From: an uncultured Lachnospiraceae bacterium
Lineage (GTDB): Bacteria; Bacillota; Clostridia; Lachnospirales; Lachnospiraceae
Length of the DNA stretch: 22,708 bases
Direction: 5' to 3'
NCBI GenBank assembly: GCA_910579425.1
Contig: CAJTVL010000062.1
Location: forward strand, 1 to 22,708
The first letter of the stretch is position 1, and the number at the start of each line of letters is the position of its first letter. The translations under genes and the position numbers were made by a program. Positions 6,352-13,876 of the stretch are shown piece after piece. The notes below the pieces were generated by a model. It was not told the origin of the DNA and searched no databases. It saw only the letters and a list, made by a program, of their open reading frames with translations.

Positions 6352-7545
6352 ATGAATGAAATAAGAATTTTATTAATTGGGATGTCTAATGATTGTGCGG
6401 CATATTGGCACAGTTATTATAAAATAGGTATAATATGGGGGATAGTATTCGCTTTACTTTATTCTATTGCAGTATCCCGGGAGCTCATCCACCGGCAAGA
6501 AAATTTTTGGCCCCGCTTAGGACGGAGCTTCGTTAAGATTCCATTTGCATTCCTGCTGGGTTTTTATTCCTGTCTGGTTTTAGAAATCACTGTATTTTCC
6601 CGCAGTGCAGGTGAGGTACGGATTCTGCGGCTGGCGCCTTTTGCTACATGGGGTACGGATTTCTGGCATTTGACCCTGTGGCTGGAAAATATCCTTATGA
6701 TGGTGCCGTTAGGGATTCTGCTCTACATTTTATGGGAGCCTTTCCGCAAAATCGGCCGGTCAATGCTGGCCGGGAGCCTTTTCAGTCTTTTGATCGAATG
6801 TACGCAGCTTTTGGGGAGGCTGGGGAAGTTCGAGACAGACGATATCATGAATAATGTTTTTGGCACGCTGCTTGGTTTTTTACTGTGTAAGGGGATCGGC
6901 AGAGTATCCTGCGCCCTGTATGCTCATTTCAGGAGGAAAACAATGATGAATGTTAAAAAGAAAATACTGATCACATTATTAATGTCGGCCATTCTGCTCT
7001 GCAGTGCCTGCGGCGGGAGAGAGGAAGGACACGGCGGTGAGAGGACTCCAAAAGAGGCGGAAGAGACATCCCCTCTCATGGAAGGCTCCATAGAAGTGCT
7101 TGAGGAGCTTCCGGACAGGGAGATCAAGATTCCCGATTACCTGACAGAAGGGCAGGAGGAAAATTCTGATGATGAGACCTGCGGTTCGGAGAAAGGCCCG
7201 GGAGAAAAGGCCGGTTTGTTAAGCGGAGAAGAACAGGCCGAAAAAGCCCGTCAGGTAGCAGCGCAGATCGAAGAGAGCGTCAACCAGGTGCTCAGCGATA
7301 AGGATTTTTATCCCCATGTTATCGGCATTTTTGTAAATCCTGAATGCACCCAGTTCAATGTTACATTTTCGGGCAGGGAGCTCAGCTTATATGAAAATAC
7401 ATTGCCAATGTCGCTCTGCATTGTCGGCGACAGATTCCAGCTTTATCAGGGGAAACAGGAAAACGAACTGATGACTGTGGTGAATTATATTGACGGGGAC
7501 AGCGGGGAAATTTTCAACTCGGTTAATTCGCAGGAAATTAAGTGA
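6352..7545 (+). CDS. VanZ-like membrane protein fused in frame to a lipoprotein
   Basis: The ATG at 6352 follows AAGGAG by 5 bases; a GTG at 6346 is less likely. Residues 1-197 are a VanZ-like domain of four or five membrane helices, with ENILMMVPLGILL and SLLIECTQLLGRLGKFETDD, the NxLxxxPxGxxL and IExxQ...DxDD signatures. Residues 198-397 begin MMNVKKKILITLLMSAILLC followed by SACGG, a lipoprotein signal with lipobox LCSAC, then an acidic linker and a globular end I do not recognise. No stop separates the parts, but a perfect AGGAGG precedes the internal ATG (6943). The lipoprotein could be made alone, as part of a fusion, or both. VanZ-type proteins are linked to teicoplanin resistance and cell-envelope functions, but the role here is unknown. 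Confidence 0.8.
   Translation: MNEIRILLIGMSNDCAAYWHSYYKIGIIWGIVFALLYSIAVSRELIHRQENFWPRLGRSFVKIPFAFLLGFYSCLVLEITVFSRSAGEVRILRLAPFATWGTDFWHLTLWLENILMMVPLGILLYILWEPFRKIGRSMLAGSLFSLLIECTQLLGRLGKFETDDIMNNVFGTLLGFLLCKGIGRVSCALYAHFRRKTMMNVKKKILITLLMSAILLCSACGGREEGHGGERTPKEAEETSPLMEGSIEVLEELPDREIKIPDYLTEGQEENSDDETCGSEKGPGEKAGLLSGEEQAEKARQVAAQIEESVNQVLSDKDFYPHVIGIFVNPECTQFNVTFSGRELSLYENTLPMSLCIVGDRFQLYQGKQENELMTVVNYIDGDSGEIFNSVNSQEIK
6931..6948 (+). promoter_or_regulatory. Internal ribosome site and start of the lipoprotein part
   Basis: AGGAGG (6931-6936) is followed after six bases by ATGATG (6943-6948), at the exact start of the lipoprotein signal peptide. This supports separate initiation of a ~200-residue lipoprotein inside the longer frame. 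Confidence 0.75.
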
Positions 7546-7587
7546 TTATATTCACATCCCCAGCCTCTTTTCTTAACCGGCAATTTA

Positions 7588-7596
7588 TGGTATACT
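7588..7596 (+). promoter_or_regulatory. Extended -10 promoter of the chemoreceptor gene
   Basis: TGGTATACT is an extended -10 (TGnTATACT) without a clear -35. It would start a leader of about 105 bases before the GTG at 7711. Confidence 0.5.
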
Positions 7597-7607
7597 GTCT
7601 CTCAAAG

Positions 7608-7707
7608 TCTATCGTCCATTGGTCCGCGCGGCATAAGTCCCCCGGACACAAAGAACGAGCGGCTTTTCTTAGGTTTAAAAAAATTTTTTAAGAAAAGGAG
7701 CGATAGG
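7608..7707 (+). promoter_or_regulatory. Structured leader upstream of chemoreceptor, possible riboregulator
   Basis: Three stems can be drawn. The outer stem is TCTATCG (7608-7614) with CGATAGG (7701-7707). Inside are GTCCG/CGGAC (7622-7626 with 7643-7647) and a perfect 9-bp CTTTTCTTA/TAAGAAAAG (7663-7671 with 7689-7697). The ribosome site AAGGAG (7695-7700) lies between the last arm and the closing strand, where folding could hide it. It does not match the c-di-GMP-I or -II core motifs, the usual riboswitches before chemoreceptors. No covariation could be tested. Confidence 0.35.
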
Positions 7708-7710
7708 AAC

Positions 7711-9720
7711 GTGACAGGAAAGAGAGGGGACGCCCCCGCCAGAAGGGGGATAAGACGGAGCCTGAATGGAAAGATATTAAGTAACACTACCTTTAATATC
7801 CTGATTTTGGTGATCGTAAGCAGTGTTATCATGGCTCTTTCCATGCAGTCTCTTGCCAACAACATTTTGCTGGACAGTCTTCAGCCAATGGCCCGGCAGG
7901 CGGCTAAGACTGTGGAGGCCAACATTCATATGCTGGCGGATCGTATGATGACCATTGCCTTGGATCCCCGGATGACGGGGGAGGGACAGTCATCCGGTCT
8001 GGAATCTGCGGCAGTAGAAGCAAGCCGCAGGGAGGTACTGGAAGAGTCGGCAGAGATTTATGAGGTTTACGCCATTGCCCTGTATGATTTGGATGGGCGG
8101 TTGGTACAGGGGATCGACGGAGCACCCGAAAGCCTGGAGGGTGATTTTCTGGCCCTTTTAAAGGAGACAGATAATCTGACCACCGATCCCTCCACCATCT
8201 ATCAGGATAAGCTGGGGATTCGGATGGGAATGCCGGTGAAGGGGGAGGAAGGGACCGTTCTTTATGTGGTGGGGATTTATAAGTATGACCTGCTCAATGA
8301 TGTCATCAGCAGCATCAATTTAGGGAAAAGCGGTATGGCTTATATGGTGAACCGGGAGGGCATTGTGACCGGTCATCCGGATCAGTCCCTGGCCCTTGGC
8401 GGGAGCACCTTAGCTCAGCTCAGCGACGGAAACAAGGAGGCGGTGGAGCGGGTGACCACCGGGGAAACAGGGGCGGTTGAATTTCCTGTTGGAGGGGAGC
8501 AGATGCTGGCGGCGTTTTCGCCTATCCGGGGAACCCAGTGGTCACTGGTGATCCAAATCCCCAAGTCGGATTACAGCCATTTCATTAACGGGGCAATGCT
8601 TGTGTCCTTTACGGCTACTCTGGCGGTGTTACTTGTTTCAATTCTGCTGGTTCTGCGCCTTGCACGCTCGATTTCCCGCCCGGTGAAGGGGGTAACCGAG
8701 CGGATGGTGGCTCTCTCCAACGGCGATCTGCACACTCAGGTGCGTTCTGTCAGGACAGGGGATGAGCTGGAGCTTATGACACGGACGCTGGATGCCACGC
8801 TGGAGAGTATGAACCGGTACATATCCGATATACAGCAGGTACTGACACAGGTGGCAGAGGGGGATCTGCGTACCGGTCCCCGGGTGGACTACAAGGGCGA
8901 CTTTGTACTGATCCGCGGCAGCCTGCAGACCATCACGGAGTCCATGAATGAAACCCTCCTTGGGTTCCGCGACGCGGCAGACCGGCTTACGGATATGGCT
9001 GAGCAGTTAAGCGGACAGTCCGTGCAGCTTCACCAGGCCTCCTTAGAGCAGAACCAGTCGGCCGAAGAGCTGGTTTCGGAGGTGACTCATGTGAAGGATC
9101 AGCTTGCCGATGTGAAGGAGAGCAGCAGTCAGACCCGTTCCCAGACGGAGGAAATCACTCAGCGCATCCGAAATGCTAACGAACAGATGGCGGCTCTGTC
9201 TTCTGCGATGGACGACATCAGCGCCAATGCGCAGCAGATTACCAAGATTGCAAAGGACATTGAGGACATTGCGTTCCAAACCAATCTTCTGGCTCTCAAC
9301 GCTTCTGTGGAGGCAGCCCATGCGGGAGAGGCCGGAAGCGGCTTTGCGGTGGTAGCCAATGAGGTGAAGCAGTTGGCTGATAAGAGTGCAAAAGCGGCGC
9401 AAAGCGCAACCAGGATGGTCAACAACACAAAAACGATCATCCAGAACGGTGTGGTACTGACTGCGGATACCGCAGATTCCCTGCGCGCCATATCAGGTGT
9501 TTCCGCCCAGATCAGCACAATTTCCGATCAGCTCGCGCAGGCGGTAGAGGGACAGGAAAGTGCTTTGACGGTTATGGAGGCGAGGATTGATAACATTTCA
9601 GCCATTGCAGACCGCAATCTGCAAAACGCAGGGGAAACCGAGCAGTCCAGCGGCACGCTGGCAAAGGAAGCGGAGGCCCTTCAGAGCCATGTGCGGAAAT
9701 TTGTTTTGAAGGAGAAATAA
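7711..9720 (+). CDS. Methyl-accepting chemotaxis protein with dCache-like sensor
   Basis: The protein is 669 residues, starting at a GTG with AAGGAG about 10 bases upstream. Order: a basic N-terminus, membrane helix at 27-48, extracellular sensor to about 290 (dCache-like, by size and its two-part layout), second helix at about 295-318, HAMP from about 312 to 365, then a long coiled coil. The signalling tip EDIAFQTNLLALNASVEAAH, AGEAGSGFAVVANEVKQLA starts near residue 518. It is a transmembrane chemoreceptor that would control CheA. No cheA, cheW or flagellar genes are nearby, so it is an orphan receptor. An FMN-binding lipoprotein begins four bases after its stop, suggesting a functional pair. 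Confidence 0.93.
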   Translation: MTGKRGDAPARRGIRRSLNGKILSNTTFNILILVIVSSVIMALSMQSLANNILLDSLQPMARQAAKTVEANIHMLADRMMTIALDPRMTGEGQSSGLESAAVEASRREVLEESAEIYEVYAIALYDLDGRLVQGIDGAPESLEGDFLALLKETDNLTTDPSTIYQDKLGIRMGMPVKGEEGTVLYVVGIYKYDLLNDVISSINLGKSGMAYMVNREGIVTGHPDQSLALGGSTLAQLSDGNKEAVERVTTGETGAVEFPVGGEQMLAAFSPIRGTQWSLVIQIPKSDYSHFINGAMLVSFTATLAVLLVSILLVLRLARSISRPVKGVTERMVALSNGDLHTQVRSVRTGDELELMTRTLDATLESMNRYISDIQQVLTQVAEGDLRTGPRVDYKGDFVLIRGSLQTITESMNETLLGFRDAADRLTDMAEQLSGQSVQLHQASLEQNQSAEELVSEVTHVKDQLADVKESSSQTRSQTEEITQRIRNANEQMAALSSAMDDISANAQQITKIAKDIEDIAFQTNLLALNASVEAAHAGEAGSGFAVVANEVKQLADKSAKAAQSATRMVNNTKTIIQNGVVLTADTADSLRAISGVSAQISTISDQLAQAVEGQESALTVMEARIDNISAIADRNLQNAGETEQSSGTLAKEAEALQSHVRKFVLKEK

Positions 9721-9724
9721 AGGG

Positions 9725-10180
9725 ATGAAACGAATTTTAGTCATACTTTTAAGCATGTTATTGACCGTATCGCTGCTCACAGCCTGCGGGAATCAGGAGG
9801 AGACAGAGCAGGGACTTAAGGACGGTTATTATACTGCCAAGATGTCCGAGTTCAGCCACGGCTGGAAGGAATATATCACGATCCTGGTAAAGGGCGGAAG
9901 CATTGTATGCGTAGAGTACAATGCGGAGAATGCAAGCGGATTTATTAAGAGCTGGGATAACGCCTATATGCAGAATATGCTCCATAGCAACGGCACCTAT
10001 CCCAACGAGTACACCCGTTATTATGCGGGCCAGCTCCTGGAGGGACAGGGGGAAGGCAGTATCGATGCGATTTCGGGAGCAACCTCTTCCCACGGGACGT
10101 TTCTGCTTCTGTCCCAGGCTGTTTTAGAGCAGTCGCGGAAGGGGGATTCCAGCATTATGATCGTGGACGCAGCCCATTGA
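9725..10180 (+). CDS. FMN-binding domain lipoprotein, probably flavinylated
   Basis: The protein is 151 residues. A lipoprotein signal (MKRILVILLSMLLTVSLL, then lipobox LTAC) anchors it outside the membrane. The body has DGYYTAKMSEFSHGWKEYIT and a late DAISGATSSH. The (D)xxSGAT(S/T) motif is where ApbE attaches FMN through a threonine in FMN-bind domains. Related proteins carry electrons outside the cell, as in PplA-type extracellular electron transfer. No ApbE or NADH dehydrogenase gene lies in the window. The coupling to the chemoreceptor (4-base gap) hints at redox or electron-acceptor sensing, which is inference. Confidence 0.85.
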   Translation: MKRILVILLSMLLTVSLLTACGNQEETEQGLKDGYYTAKMSEFSHGWKEYITILVKGGSIVCVEYNAENASGFIKSWDNAYMQNMLHSNGTYPNEYTRYYAGQLLEGQGEGSIDAISGATSSHGTFLLLSQAVLEQSRKGDSSIMIVDAAH

Positions 10181-10212
10181 GAAGGGCCGCTTAGGGAGAG
10201 CACCCGGCGCCG

Positions 10213-11055
10213 TCAGCTTTGGAAACGGCGCACAGAGGAAGGAGTCTGTTTGTAGAGCTCCTTAAAGGCCCGGTTAAAAAGCTTTTGGTTGGTAAACCCG
10301 TTCTTTTCCATGATCTGAGCCACAGGGGCGTCGGTGTTTAGGAGATCCTGATAGACATGGGAAAGGCGTACTTCGTTTACGTAGTTTAAAAAGGACATAC
10401 CCATGTTCTTTTTGAAAAAACGGCAGAAATACTCCTTTCCCAGGCCCAGATGGTCAGCCCCCTGGCTTAAGGTGACCGGCTCCTGAAAATGGGCTTCGGT
10501 GTAGGTAATGATGGAACGGATCCGCTCCACGGTCATCTTATCCATGGTGGAGGATGGAAAAGCCGCAGCCGCCGAAAAATCCCGGAGCAGATGGGCGAGG
10601 ATTTGCAGCACAAGCCCCTCTGCCTCCAGGGCATAGACGGGCAGATCCATGATATAGAGCCGGGTTAATGCTTCCATCAGTTCACATACTTCGCGGTACC
10701 CCGGAAATTGTCCGTCTCCTATGTCGTTCCCGGTGCAGCGGATCTGACGCAGGCCGATGTCCGGGAGATAGCTTTCCAGCAGCTTCTTGGACAGGTGGAT
10801 GTTGACAAACATGGAGGTTTTATCATGGGCATAAGTGCTGTGTACCTGGGAGGATTCGATCACTGCCAGGTTTTTTTTGTGCAGCAGATGGCGCCTGCCC
10901 TCGATCAGCAGGTCAATTTCTCCGTTCAGCGGATAAAGGATTTCCAGCTCCTCATGCCAGTGCAGGGGATGATAGCCGCCGGGAGTGGTGACAAATCGTA
11001 TGAGCGTCCCCATAGGGCTTAAGGAGCGTATTGTTTTGTAATAGGGTTGTTCCAT
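10213..11055 (-). CDS. AraC family transcriptional regulator (module copy B)
   Basis: The protein is 280 residues with the same cupin plus AraC helix-turn-helix layout as copy A. It shares HWHEELEILYPLNGEIDL, GKEYFCRFFKKNMGMSFLNY and NGFTNQKLFNRAFKELY. Differences cluster in residues 88-105 (the segment before FP.YRE) and in the linker before the DNA-binding domain; the recognition helices are almost unchanged, so both may bind the same sites. The start at 11055 (MEQPYYK) follows GAGGAG. It is divergent from its own 43-residue peptide gene. The four C-terminal residues differ from copy A. Confidence 0.9.
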   Translation of the reverse strand: MEQPYYKTIRSLSPMGTLIRFVTTPGGYHPLHWHEELEILYPLNGEIDLLIEGRRHLLHKKNLAVIESSQVHSTYAHDKTSMFVNIHLSKKLLESYLPDIGLRQIRCTGNDIGDGQFPGYREVCELMEALTRLYIMDLPVYALEAEGLVLQILAHLLRDFSAAAAFPSSTMDKMTVERIRSIITYTEAHFQEPVTLSQGADHLGLGKEYFCRFFKKNMGMSFLNYVNEVRLSHVYQDLLNTDAPVAQIMEKNGFTNQKLFNRAFKELYKQTPSSVRRFQS

Positions 11056-11113
11056 AGATCTCCTCATTTTTCGCCTTTGCATGTTTGGAAAACCAGACTG
11101 TGCCGAGCGGCGA

Positions 11114-11123
11114 AAGTCAATAT
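11114..11123 (+). promoter_or_regulatory. Putative AraC box 1 (copy B)
   Basis: AAGTCAATAT in the leader of the AraC gene, 75 bp from box 2, matching the box at 4661-4670 of copy A. Confidence 0.55.
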
Positions 11124-11166
11124 AGACATTGACAAACATTTAACACACTTGGATTATAATATAAAT

Positions 11167-11195
11167 ATCATATATCAGGAGATGCTGTAAGTCAA
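11167..11195 (-). promoter_or_regulatory. Promoter of AraC gene (copy B)
   Basis: TTGACT (11195-11190), 17-bp spacer, TATGAT (11172-11167) on the minus strand, identical in hexamers and spacing to copy A although the spacer differs in sequence. The -35 is inside box 2. Confidence 0.75.
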
Positions 11196-11219
11196 TATCG
11201 ACTTAAATTAAGTCAAATT
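11189..11219 (+). promoter_or_regulatory. Putative AraC operator, boxes 2 and 3 (copy B)
   Basis: AAGTCAATAT (11189-11198) and AAGTCAAATT (11210-11219) repeat with a 21-bp period. Box 3 starts 39 bp before TAAAAT at 11249, as in copy A. Confidence 0.65.
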
Positions 11220-11248
11220 TGATTCTTTTAAGCCGCATTTTTATGGGA

Positions 11249-11254
11249 TAAAAT
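11249..11254 (+). promoter_or_regulatory. -10 element of the peptide gene (copy B)
   Basis: TAAAAT, aligned with TAGAAT of copy A, followed by the shared ACTCGTAACAAGGAAAT block. No recognisable -35. Confidence 0.5.
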
Positions 11255-11304
11255 GGTACTCGTAACAAGGAAATATCTGGCAATGAGAAAAGGAGATGTT
11301 TATT

Positions 11305-11436
11305 ATGAGTATCGTTGTATTGAAGAAACACATAGCAAAATATTTTGAGAAGCATGGGGCAGAAATCATGTGCAGTCTTTCTGTGCTGGACGACAATTCC
11401 AATGCCTATGAGAATTATCTTTTACTGAAAAAATAA
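11305..11436 (+). CDS. 43-residue peptide, divergent from AraC regulator (copy B)
   Basis: Begins MSIVVLKKHIAKYFEKHG and ends DDNSNAYENYLLLKK. It is 36/43 identical to the peptide at 4853-4984, with conservative changes at R8K, A26S and E30D and a notable C39L. The ribosome site (AAAAGGAG) and the block upstream of it are also conserved. There is no signal peptide or membrane helix. A terminator follows at 11498-11540, so it is a one-gene transcript. Function unknown; its conserved link to an AraC regulator is the main clue. Confidence 0.75.
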   Translation: MSIVVLKKHIAKYFEKHGAEIMCSLSVLDDNSNAYENYLLLKK

Positions 11437-11497
11437 ATGGTGTTGGAATAAAATTGCTTATGACAAAGGGGCTGTGAAATAAGTCCCTGAAAAGAGA

Positions 11498-11540
11498 GGG
11501 TTACCGGATCAGCAATGGCTGATATGGTAACCCTTTCTTT
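11498..11540 (+). terminator. Terminator after peptide gene (copy B)
   Basis: GGGTTACC (11498-11505) pairs with GGTAACCC (11526-11533), with an inner ATCAGC/GCTGAT extension, followed by TTTCTTT. A weaker A-rich flank on the other side may add pairing. Confidence 0.8.
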
Positions 11541-11581
11541 ATGCTCTGTCTCTTTGCACCGGGAATCAGTGAAATCGTCTT

Positions 11582-11607
11582 GTTTTTGTCAATTGATTCG
11601 AGTTTTT
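11582..11607 (+). promoter_or_regulatory. Direct repeats upstream of LytTR regulator gene
   Basis: GTTTTTG occurs at 11582-11588 and 11602-11608, a 20-bp period. They resemble the core of the clearer repeats at 13769-13803 (AGTTTTTAC). LytTR regulators bind paired ~9-bp direct repeats about two turns apart, so this may be an autoregulatory site. Possible -10 elements (TAAAAT at 11636, TATAGA at 11641) follow. Confidence 0.4.
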
Positions 11608-11707
11608 GGATATAGAGATACTATAGATTTTAAAGTAAAATATAGACTGATAAGAATTTTTGCATCCGCTTACGGTTTGAATGGAGGCAGACGATAAGAG
11701 GTGGGTT

Positions 11708-12466
11708 ATGTACAGGATTGGAATCTGTGATGACGAGATGGCGTTTGGAAATCTGATTGAAGAATATCTGGAGGAGTATGCGCGTCAGAGGGAGATCAGG
11801 CTGGATATTTCCGTATTTTTAACAGGAGAGGGATATTTAGAATTCCTCCAAAAAGGGATGATCCTGGATCTTCTGTTTTTGGATATTGAGTTTGGAAAAG
11901 GCATGGATGGGGTGAAAGTAGGAGAAATGCTCCGTGCAGACCTGGCAAACGAAGCCGCGCAGATTGTATATGTGTCGGCAGTAGAGGACTATGCCATGCG
12001 GCTTTTCAGAAACCGTCCCATGGACTTTTTACCTAAGCCTGTGAAGAGACAGGATATAGAAAGAGTCATGAATGAATATATCCGCGTGTTTGGGAAAAAG
12101 AGGAATGCTGTTTTTGAATATGGAATTGGACGCAGGAGATTCCGGGTAGCGGAAGAAGAGATCGTGTATTTCCAATGTGCGGGGAGAAAGGTGGGTATTG
12201 TCACAGGGAAGGGAGAAAATGCGCAGTTTTATGGGAACATGGACGAGATAGAGAAGCAGTTGGACGAGGGCCGGTTCTGGAGAATCCATAAGTCTTATAT
12301 TGTCAATGTCAGCTATGTATCGGAATTCGGGGCGAGGGAGGTCTGCCTCAGGAATGGGGAGAGGCTGCCTGTCAGCCGCACGTTCAGGGAGAGTGTGCAG
12401 GAGAAGCTTTTGGGTGAAAGGATGGGGAGAAGCAAATGGGAGCCGCTGACGCCATATTCAATATGA
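11708..12466 (+). CDS. LytTR family response regulator (system 1)
   Basis: The protein is 252 residues. The receiver has the acidic pair in GICDDE (D8, D9), phosphoacceptor D59 in LLFLDIEFG and the conserved lysine in FLPKPVKR. The C-terminal LytTR domain runs from about 140, with YFQCAGRKVGIVT, FWRIHKSYIVNVSYVSEF and RLPVSRTFRESV. This is the AgrA/ComE type that binds direct repeats. The ATG at 11708 follows AGGTGG. It overlaps the kinase gene by 31 bases, so they are co-translated. Probable targets are its own promoter and the exporter promoter at about 13834. The partner kinase is frameshifted, so the regulator may now be uncoupled. Confidence 0.9.
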   Translation: MYRIGICDDEMAFGNLIEEYLEEYARQREIRLDISVFLTGEGYLEFLQKGMILDLLFLDIEFGKGMDGVKVGEMLRADLANEAAQIVYVSAVEDYAMRLFRNRPMDFLPKPVKRQDIERVMNEYIRVFGKKRNAVFEYGIGRRRFRVAEEEIVYFQCAGRKVGIVTGKGENAQFYGNMDEIEKQLDEGRFWRIHKSYIVNVSYVSEFGAREVCLRNGERLPVSRTFRESVQEKLLGERMGRSKWEPLTPYSI

Positions 12467-13730
12467 TCTGTAATATACTGAGCATCTATGCATGTGTCCG
12501 GGGGATGGAAATATTTCTTGTGCCAAGGCACAGGGGATGGATGGTTTCAGTCCCTTTATATATAGGAACATGGCTGGTCAATTCCATGCTCTATGTATTG
12601 GGAGCAGGCATAAACCTTACGAGTTTGTCTTTTTTGGCTTGCTTTATGACTCTTGCCGTTTTCCTGTATGAAGGAAGCTGGAGAAGAAAGACGCTGGCTG
12701 TGTTGGCGATGCTGGCGACGGGAATCGTTCTGGAGGATATTTTATGGATTGTCAGCAGTATACTGGGAAGCCCTGTGGAAAACGCAGCCCTTGGATGCCT
12801 GTGTTCAGGGATAATGCTGCTGTTTCTTGTAGTGCTGATTGAGAAGCTGCTTTCCCTTGACAGGTATGCGGTGCTTCCTTTGAGCGGCTATGCGAGCATC
12901 AGTATCCTTTCCATAGGGAGTATGGTGCTGGCTGAGATCATAACGGAGGAGGTGGACTCCCATGAGTTGGCAATGGCAGCCTTGAGCATTCTTTGTATTG
13001 TGAATATCAGTACCTACCACATATATCATAAGATAGCAGAAAGTCATAAAAGGGATATGCAGAGGGCGGCCCTGCTTCAGGGAAACCAGATGTATGCCAG
13101 GCAGTTGGAGCTTCTGCAGCAGTCCCAGCAGTATGTCAGGGTGCTGCGCCACGATATGAAAAACCATATGCTGCTGCTGAATACATATCTGGAAAAGGGC
13201 GAGTATGGGAAAGCCCGGGAATATGCAGGGAGCCTGGCAAAAAGTCATGGGATGGCCAGGAGTATGTAAGAACCGGAAATATGGAGGTTGACAGCCTGCT
13301 GAATTATAAGTTGGAGCTGATCTGCAGAAGGACAGGGTGCATCCCCCGGCTGTCTGTTAAAGTACCCAGAGAACCGATTATGGCGGAGGTAGACTTGAAC
13401 GTCATTTTGGGGAACCTGCTGGACAATGCGGCGGAGGCTGTTGAGATGGCAGATGAGAAGTATCTGGAACTGCAGATGAGATATGACCGAAATGTTTTGT
13501 ACATCAGTATTTATAACAGCTATGACGGGAAGGTGGAGGCTGACAGGAAAGGAAGGCTCCTGACGAGAAAAGCCCGAAAAGAGGGACATGGGATAGGGCT
13601 GGAGAGTGTGAAGTTAGTGCTTGGGAAGTATGGCGGAAAAATGAAACTTTCACATGAAAACTGTATATTTAAAGTAGATTTAATGCTTTTTGGGAAAGCT
13701 GCCGTCGGAGAGGAAAAAGAACTGCTCTGA
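12436..13730 (+). pseudogene. AgrC-like GHKL histidine kinase with a frameshift
   Basis: The ATG at 12436 follows GGGGAG and overlaps the regulator gene. The first 200 residues form about six membrane helices, then a coiled linker and the H-box VLRHDMKNHMLLL (His near residue 239). This frame stops after AKSHGMARSM (stop 13267-13269). The next frame (-1) carries EYVRTGN, VDSLLNYKLE, N-box NVILGNLLDNAAEA and G-box HGIGLESVKLVL, ending 13730. The two halves fit one kinase, so the break at about 13235-13254 is a single-base deletion (or similar) near a run of five A. It could be real decay or a sequencing error. Programmed slippage is unlikely, since no proper slippery heptamer is in frame. A terminator overlaps the gene's end. 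Confidence 0.85.
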
Positions 13731-13741
13731 CGGCAGTTTTT
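13699..13741 (+). terminator. Terminator overlapping the end of the kinase gene
   Basis: CTGCCGTC (13699-13706) pairs with GACGGCAG (13729-13736), followed by TTTTT. It separates the two-component genes from the exporter. Confidence 0.75.
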
Positions 13742-13768
13742 AGATAATAGGATAGATGTTTTATCAGG

Positions 13769-13803
13769 GCGCAAGTTTTTACATCTAAAGCGCGAGTTTT
13801 TAC
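13769..13803 (+). promoter_or_regulatory. LytTR-type direct repeats before the exporter
   Basis: GCGCAAGTTTTTAC (13769-13782) and GCGCGAGTTTTTAC (13790-13803) match at 13 of 14 positions with a 21-bp period. The regulator just upstream is of the class that binds such sites. They end about 30 bp before the -10 at 13834, the usual place for an activator. Confidence 0.65.
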
Positions 13804-13830
13804 GACATATGAAAAATAGGGAAAATAGTA

Positions 13831-13839
13831 TGATATAAT
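13831..13839 (+). promoter_or_regulatory. Extended -10 promoter of the exporter
   Basis: TGATATAAT is an extended -10 (TGnTATAAT) with no -35 match (GAAAAA there), fitting activation through the direct repeats upstream. Confidence 0.6.
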
Positions 13840-13876
13840 GCGTTCATAAAAGATGATAAAAACAGGAGGCGTGAAA

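Larger units (their letters stand above)
10213..11436. repeat. Long direct repeat, copy B (AraC gene, control region, peptide gene)
   Basis: Second copy of the module at 3750-4984, same orientation. Homology ends after the peptide stop; the terminators differ in sequence, so each copy has its own downstream context. Confidence 0.85.

Noticed and set aside
7600..7711. c-di-GMP riboswitch upstream of the chemoreceptor
   Set aside because: The expected core motifs of class I (GCACAGGGCAAACC-like) and class II are not visible. Kept only as an unassigned structured leader.
13225..13270. Programmed -1 frameshift in the kinase
   Set aside because: The run of five A is not an in-frame X XXY YYZ heptamer and no stimulatory hairpin is evident, so a plain indel is simpler.
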